A program made the translations under genes and the position numbers. A stretch of 8,663 nt of DNA from Acidobacteriota bacterium (lineage in GTDB: Bacteria; Acidobacteriota; UBA6911; JACQSX01), in the NCBI GenBank assembly GCA_016199665.1, contig JACQGG010000131.1:1-8663 (forward strand). Reading direction: 5' to 3'. The notes under the pieces were generated by a model that ran no database searches, was not told the origin of the DNA, and was given only the letters and a program-made list of their open reading frames with translations. Below are positions 6,873 through 8,663 of the stretch, piece by piece. Each line of letters opens with the position of its first letter. The first letter of the stretch is position 1.

Positions 6873-7577
6873 TTGGACAAATCATCCCAGACGATCGTAA
6901 TCGATTCATTTCTTTCGAGGGTCCCTTCCATCCTTGTCTTGACTCTCATCATCGCCAACATCTTCTTCGTCCTGATCGCAGACGAGCTCGAGAACCTCCC
7001 GGACCTGGCGGAGTATCTCTTCGAACAGCTCGATCTGGCCGGTGAAGTCAACGGCGCGACCTGGTGTTCCGTCGCGCTTCTGCTGGCCAATTCGCTCCTT
7101 GCCTACGTCCACGCCCGGCGGTGCTGGCCGGCTCAGGCGCGGGTGGCGGCAGCCTATGGGTGTCTGGCGATCGGGTTCCTCTTCCTGTCGATCGACGACT
7201 TCGTCATGATTCATGAGGAGGTCGAAGAAAACGTCATTGAGCCGCTCGTAGCTCAACTGCCCGAAAGGGGTCAGGCAATGTACGACGGGCTTCTGTTCGG
7301 CGCAATCCTGGCTCTTCTGCTGGTCGTGATCGTTTCCGGTCCGATCTTCAGGACGGTCAGGCGCGGCAGCGTGGCTCTGCTCGTCGCTTCGGTCGCGTTG
7401 GTAATCGCGGGGGTGATTGCCGAGTTCGTATTCGTGCAGTTGGAGTGCGATTACCGGAGTCGATGCTTCCGGGTGGAGGTGGTCTTTGAGGAGGGGGGCG
7501 AGATGCTGGCGATCCTGGCTTTTCTTAGCTTCCAGTACCGCCAGCTCAACAGCGCGGTAACCCAGGCCAGAGAGTGA
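6873..7577 (+). CDS. Hypothetical multi-pass membrane protein with SIDD...HE motif
   Basis: The product is 234 residues, reading from TTG at 6873; an in-frame TAA at 6852 and the absence of any earlier ATG or GTG make this start likely, although no good ribosome-binding site precedes it. Hydrophobic segments lie at about 18-36, 63-80, 92-108, 138-157, 165-187 and a shorter one at 208-222, giving five or six helices. At the end of helix 3 the sequence SIDDFVMIHEE (106-116) combines Asp, Asp, His and Glu. An acidic patch with E206, E207 and E210 precedes the last hydrophobic segment. I recall similar SxDExxxxHE motifs in uncharacterised membrane proteins, but I cannot name a family. The acidic and histidine residues could bind a metal; that is inference. 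A 188-base spacer separates it from the upstream membrane gene, so co-transcription is possible but unproven. Confidence 0.75.
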   Translation: MDKSSQTIVIDSFLSRVPSILVLTLIIANIFFVLIADELENLPDLAEYLFEQLDLAGEVNGATWCSVALLLANSLLAYVHARRCWPAQARVAAAYGCLAIGFLFLSIDDFVMIHEEVEENVIEPLVAQLPERGQAMYDGLLFGAILALLLVVIVSGPIFRTVRRGSVALLVASVALVIAGVIAEFVFVQLECDYRSRCFRVEVVFEEGGEMLAILAFLSFQYRQLNSAVTQARE

Positions 7578-7865
7578 ATCGCAGCAGCTTGAGGAGTCGG
7601 CGCAAGTAGGAGGAACCTTGGGAAGTTAGCCCGTTGTCCGGCCCGGCGTGCGACAGAGGCCCACCCCTCTGCTCGCTCCCAGTCGTTCTCTGGGATCCGC
7701 GGAATTCCGCTGCCGGACGAGTCGATGATCTTGCCGGCTCAACGGGCTGTCGTTTTTGGCCTCCATATTCTTTGCGAGATTCTCGGCCTCAGACTTTATC
7801 GATGCCGTGGAAGAGGGTCTCACGGCTGCGAAAGAATCCAATGACCGGCTTCATGCCCGCCTTGA
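7578..7865. other. Intergenic region without a convincing gene
   Basis: No supported gene lies here. The only structure is the inverted repeat at 7628-7748 and, on the minus strand, a 38-codon coding-looking frame entering from about 7905 and ending at 7789 (VKSLIKAGMKPVIGFF, then TLFHGIDKV). That short frame has G/C-biased third positions and lies directly beyond the break in the FRG gene. Confidence 0.4.
7628..7748. repeat. Inverted repeat enclosing about 90 bases
   Basis: AGCCCGTTG at 7628-7636 is perfectly complementary to CAACGGGCT at 7740-7748, and the pairing resumes with CCGGC (7638-7642) against GCCGG (7733-7737) after a small mismatch. A competing internal pairing exists between GTCCGGC (7636-7642) and GCCGGAC (7712-7718). 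The arrangement could be the ends of a small non-autonomous element or a structured RNA. No target-site duplication or coding content is visible. Confidence 0.35.
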
Positions 7866-8285
7866 TTAAGCTCTTGACCGGAGTGAATCCCTGCACGCGA
7901 ATCGGCTCCAATCAAGCAAGCGGGTGGGAAGGCCGTAGTGCTGAGCAAGAAAAAGCCATTCATGTTTTGAGCTTGTTTGGGGACAATTCGCATATCGAGC
8001 AGGCGCATATTCCTTGAACCTTATGATCATGCTGGCTTCGTCTTTCGATAAAAAGAGCCTCCTCCCCTCCGGGTTGCAGCGAAACACTTTTGGGAGAAGA
8101 TCCCAGCACGCCTCGACTTCACCCCGCCACCAAAGCGTGTCCTTACCAAGTTCGGAGTGAATTCTCAGTTGTCCGGTGAGTATCTCCGCGAACGCAGTTA
8201 TGTGTGCCTGCGTGAGGTTACACGAAAGACCCATGAGCTTTCTCAACTGAACCGGATCGAGCATGTGGGTGGAATTTCCGGCCAT
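7866..8285 (-). CDS. FRG-domain protein, C-terminally truncated (probable pseudogene)
   Basis: The 139-residue product begins at ATG 8285, with AGAGG just upstream. It carries the landmarks of the FRG domain: LWWRGE at 51-56 (the F/Y/W-R-G signature), LLPKVFR at 63-69, an acidic/aromatic stretch near 84-92, and WLFLAQHYGLPTRLLDWS at 110-127. FRG proteins normally continue after LLDW with a hydrophobic segment (pattern NPLxALFFA) and often another 100 or more residues. Here the frame instead runs into 12 unrelated residues (RFACRDSLRSRA) and stops. Neither of the other two frames restores the expected continuation, so this looks like a break at a rearrangement junction near 7905 and not a simple frameshift. 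The domain's biochemical role is poorly known; members are frequent in mobile and phage-linked regions. No partner gene is visible. Confidence 0.72.
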   Translation of the reverse strand: MAGNSTHMLDPVQLRKLMGLSCNLTQAHITAFAEILTGQLRIHSELGKDTLWWRGEVEACWDLLPKVFRCNPEGRRLFLSKDEASMIIRFKEYAPARYANCPQTSSKHEWLFLAQHYGLPTRLLDWSRFACRDSLRSRA

Positions 8286-8643
8286 CGGCCTCTACTTATT
8301 TCCTGCCTTCCCGGCCAGCAAGAACTCGGGCATGATTACAACAAAAAGCGCGACTGCAGTCAGACGGTGTTTAAGCATTGGACTCTTGTTTCGGGATCGA
8401 GGCGCCAGAAATGCAGGTTGGAGAATCGATCCCGCCTATCGAGTTTCCAGTTATTCTACTTCAAATCGGCATTCCTGGGAAAAAGCGGGTTGATCGGACA
8501 GCCGAACTTGAGCATTCCTTTTGGCCTGTCGCGCATCATCGCACACTTCTCGGTATTGATGTCAATCCAGCAAATCGCTTAAACTTCGCACCATCCATTT
8601 TCCTGAACTGATTGTTTTCGAGCCGCCGGTTCCCAGGGAAACC
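8286..8643. other. Intergenic region upstream of FRG gene and of the right-edge gene
   Basis: These 358 bases separate two outward-reading starts (FRG on minus, a probable gene on plus at 8659). Plus-strand open frames of 76-141 codons cross it in all three phases, but none has family resemblance or a good start site, and base composition is lower in GC than to the left. I see no RNA gene or repeat. Promoters for both flanking genes are expected here, but I could not identify one with confidence. Confidence 0.4.
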
Positions 8644-8663
8644 AGGAGGACAAACGAAGTGAA
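8644..8663 (+). promoter_or_regulatory. Strong ribosome-binding site and GTG start of a gene leaving the window
   Basis: AGGAGG at 8644-8649 is followed after nine bases by GTG at 8659-8661. A full consensus Shine-Dalgarno at near-normal distance suggests that a plus-strand gene starts here and continues beyond the edge. Only GTG plus two bases are visible, so its product is unknown. Confidence 0.4.

Noticed and set aside
6442..6909. 155-codon minus-strand frame across the spacer and the end of the membrane protein gene
   Set aside because: Mostly antisense to the membrane protein gene, and the remainder lies in palindrome-rich DNA; composition is Arg/Ser-rich without motifs.
7634..8017. 127-codon plus-strand frame opposite the FRG fragment
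   Set aside because: Codon third positions favour the minus strand, and the FRG motifs on that strand are unambiguous.
8157..8611. Three overlapping plus-strand frames of 76-141 codons
   Set aside because: They occupy all three phases, partly antisense to the FRG gene, with no start signals or recognisable domains.

Overview
The window looks like accessory or genome-edge DNA from a fairly GC-rich bacterium. The codon style, a palindromic interspersed repeat cluster and the gene types are compatible with a soil or freshwater lineage such as Acidobacteriota, but no ribosomal or other phylogenetic marker is present, so this is only a guess. There are seven credible protein genes, one of them visibly truncated, and no RNA gene, CRISPR array or complete transposon.

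Layout. Positions 1-260 hold a cluster of short palindromes (three GCCGC-N3-GCGGC hairpins plus two GC-rich stems) resembling REP-type extragenic repeats. A small unknown gene follows on the minus strand (776 to 381), with a plausible CRP/FNR-type promoter upstream. Then comes a minus-strand operon, in transcription order: a DegT/DnrJ/EryC1/StrS sugar aminotransferase (4610 to 3360), a family 2 polyprenyl-phosphate glycosyltransferase (3363 to 2437, 4-base ATGA overlap), and a CoA-acylating methylmalonate-semialdehyde-type aldehyde dehydrogenase (2396 to 939). A 421-base divergent spacer (4611-5031) separates this operon from a plus-strand polytopic GT-C-like membrane protein (5032-6684). A palindrome-rich spacer leads to a second, small six-helix membrane protein with a TTG start (6873-7577). 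The right end (7578-8663) is mostly non-coding or decayed: an inverted repeat around about 90 bases, an FRG-domain gene cut off just after its most conserved motif, and, at the edge, a strong ribosome-binding site with a GTG where another gene probably begins.

How the genes may work together. Aminotransferase, polyprenyl-phosphate glycosyltransferase and GT-C-like membrane protein match the architecture of systems that make an amino sugar, load it on a lipid carrier at the cytoplasmic face, and transfer it outside the membrane (the ArnB/ArnC/ArnT logic of lipid A modification, or equivalent O-antigen or glycoprotein modification). The aldehyde dehydrogenase is the odd member; it keeps the residues diagnostic of the CoA-dependent family. 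No clearly new defence or mobile system can be demonstrated. The most unusual points are the combination of this sugar cassette with a CoA-acylating dehydrogenase, the truncated FRG gene and the unassigned palindromic spacers.
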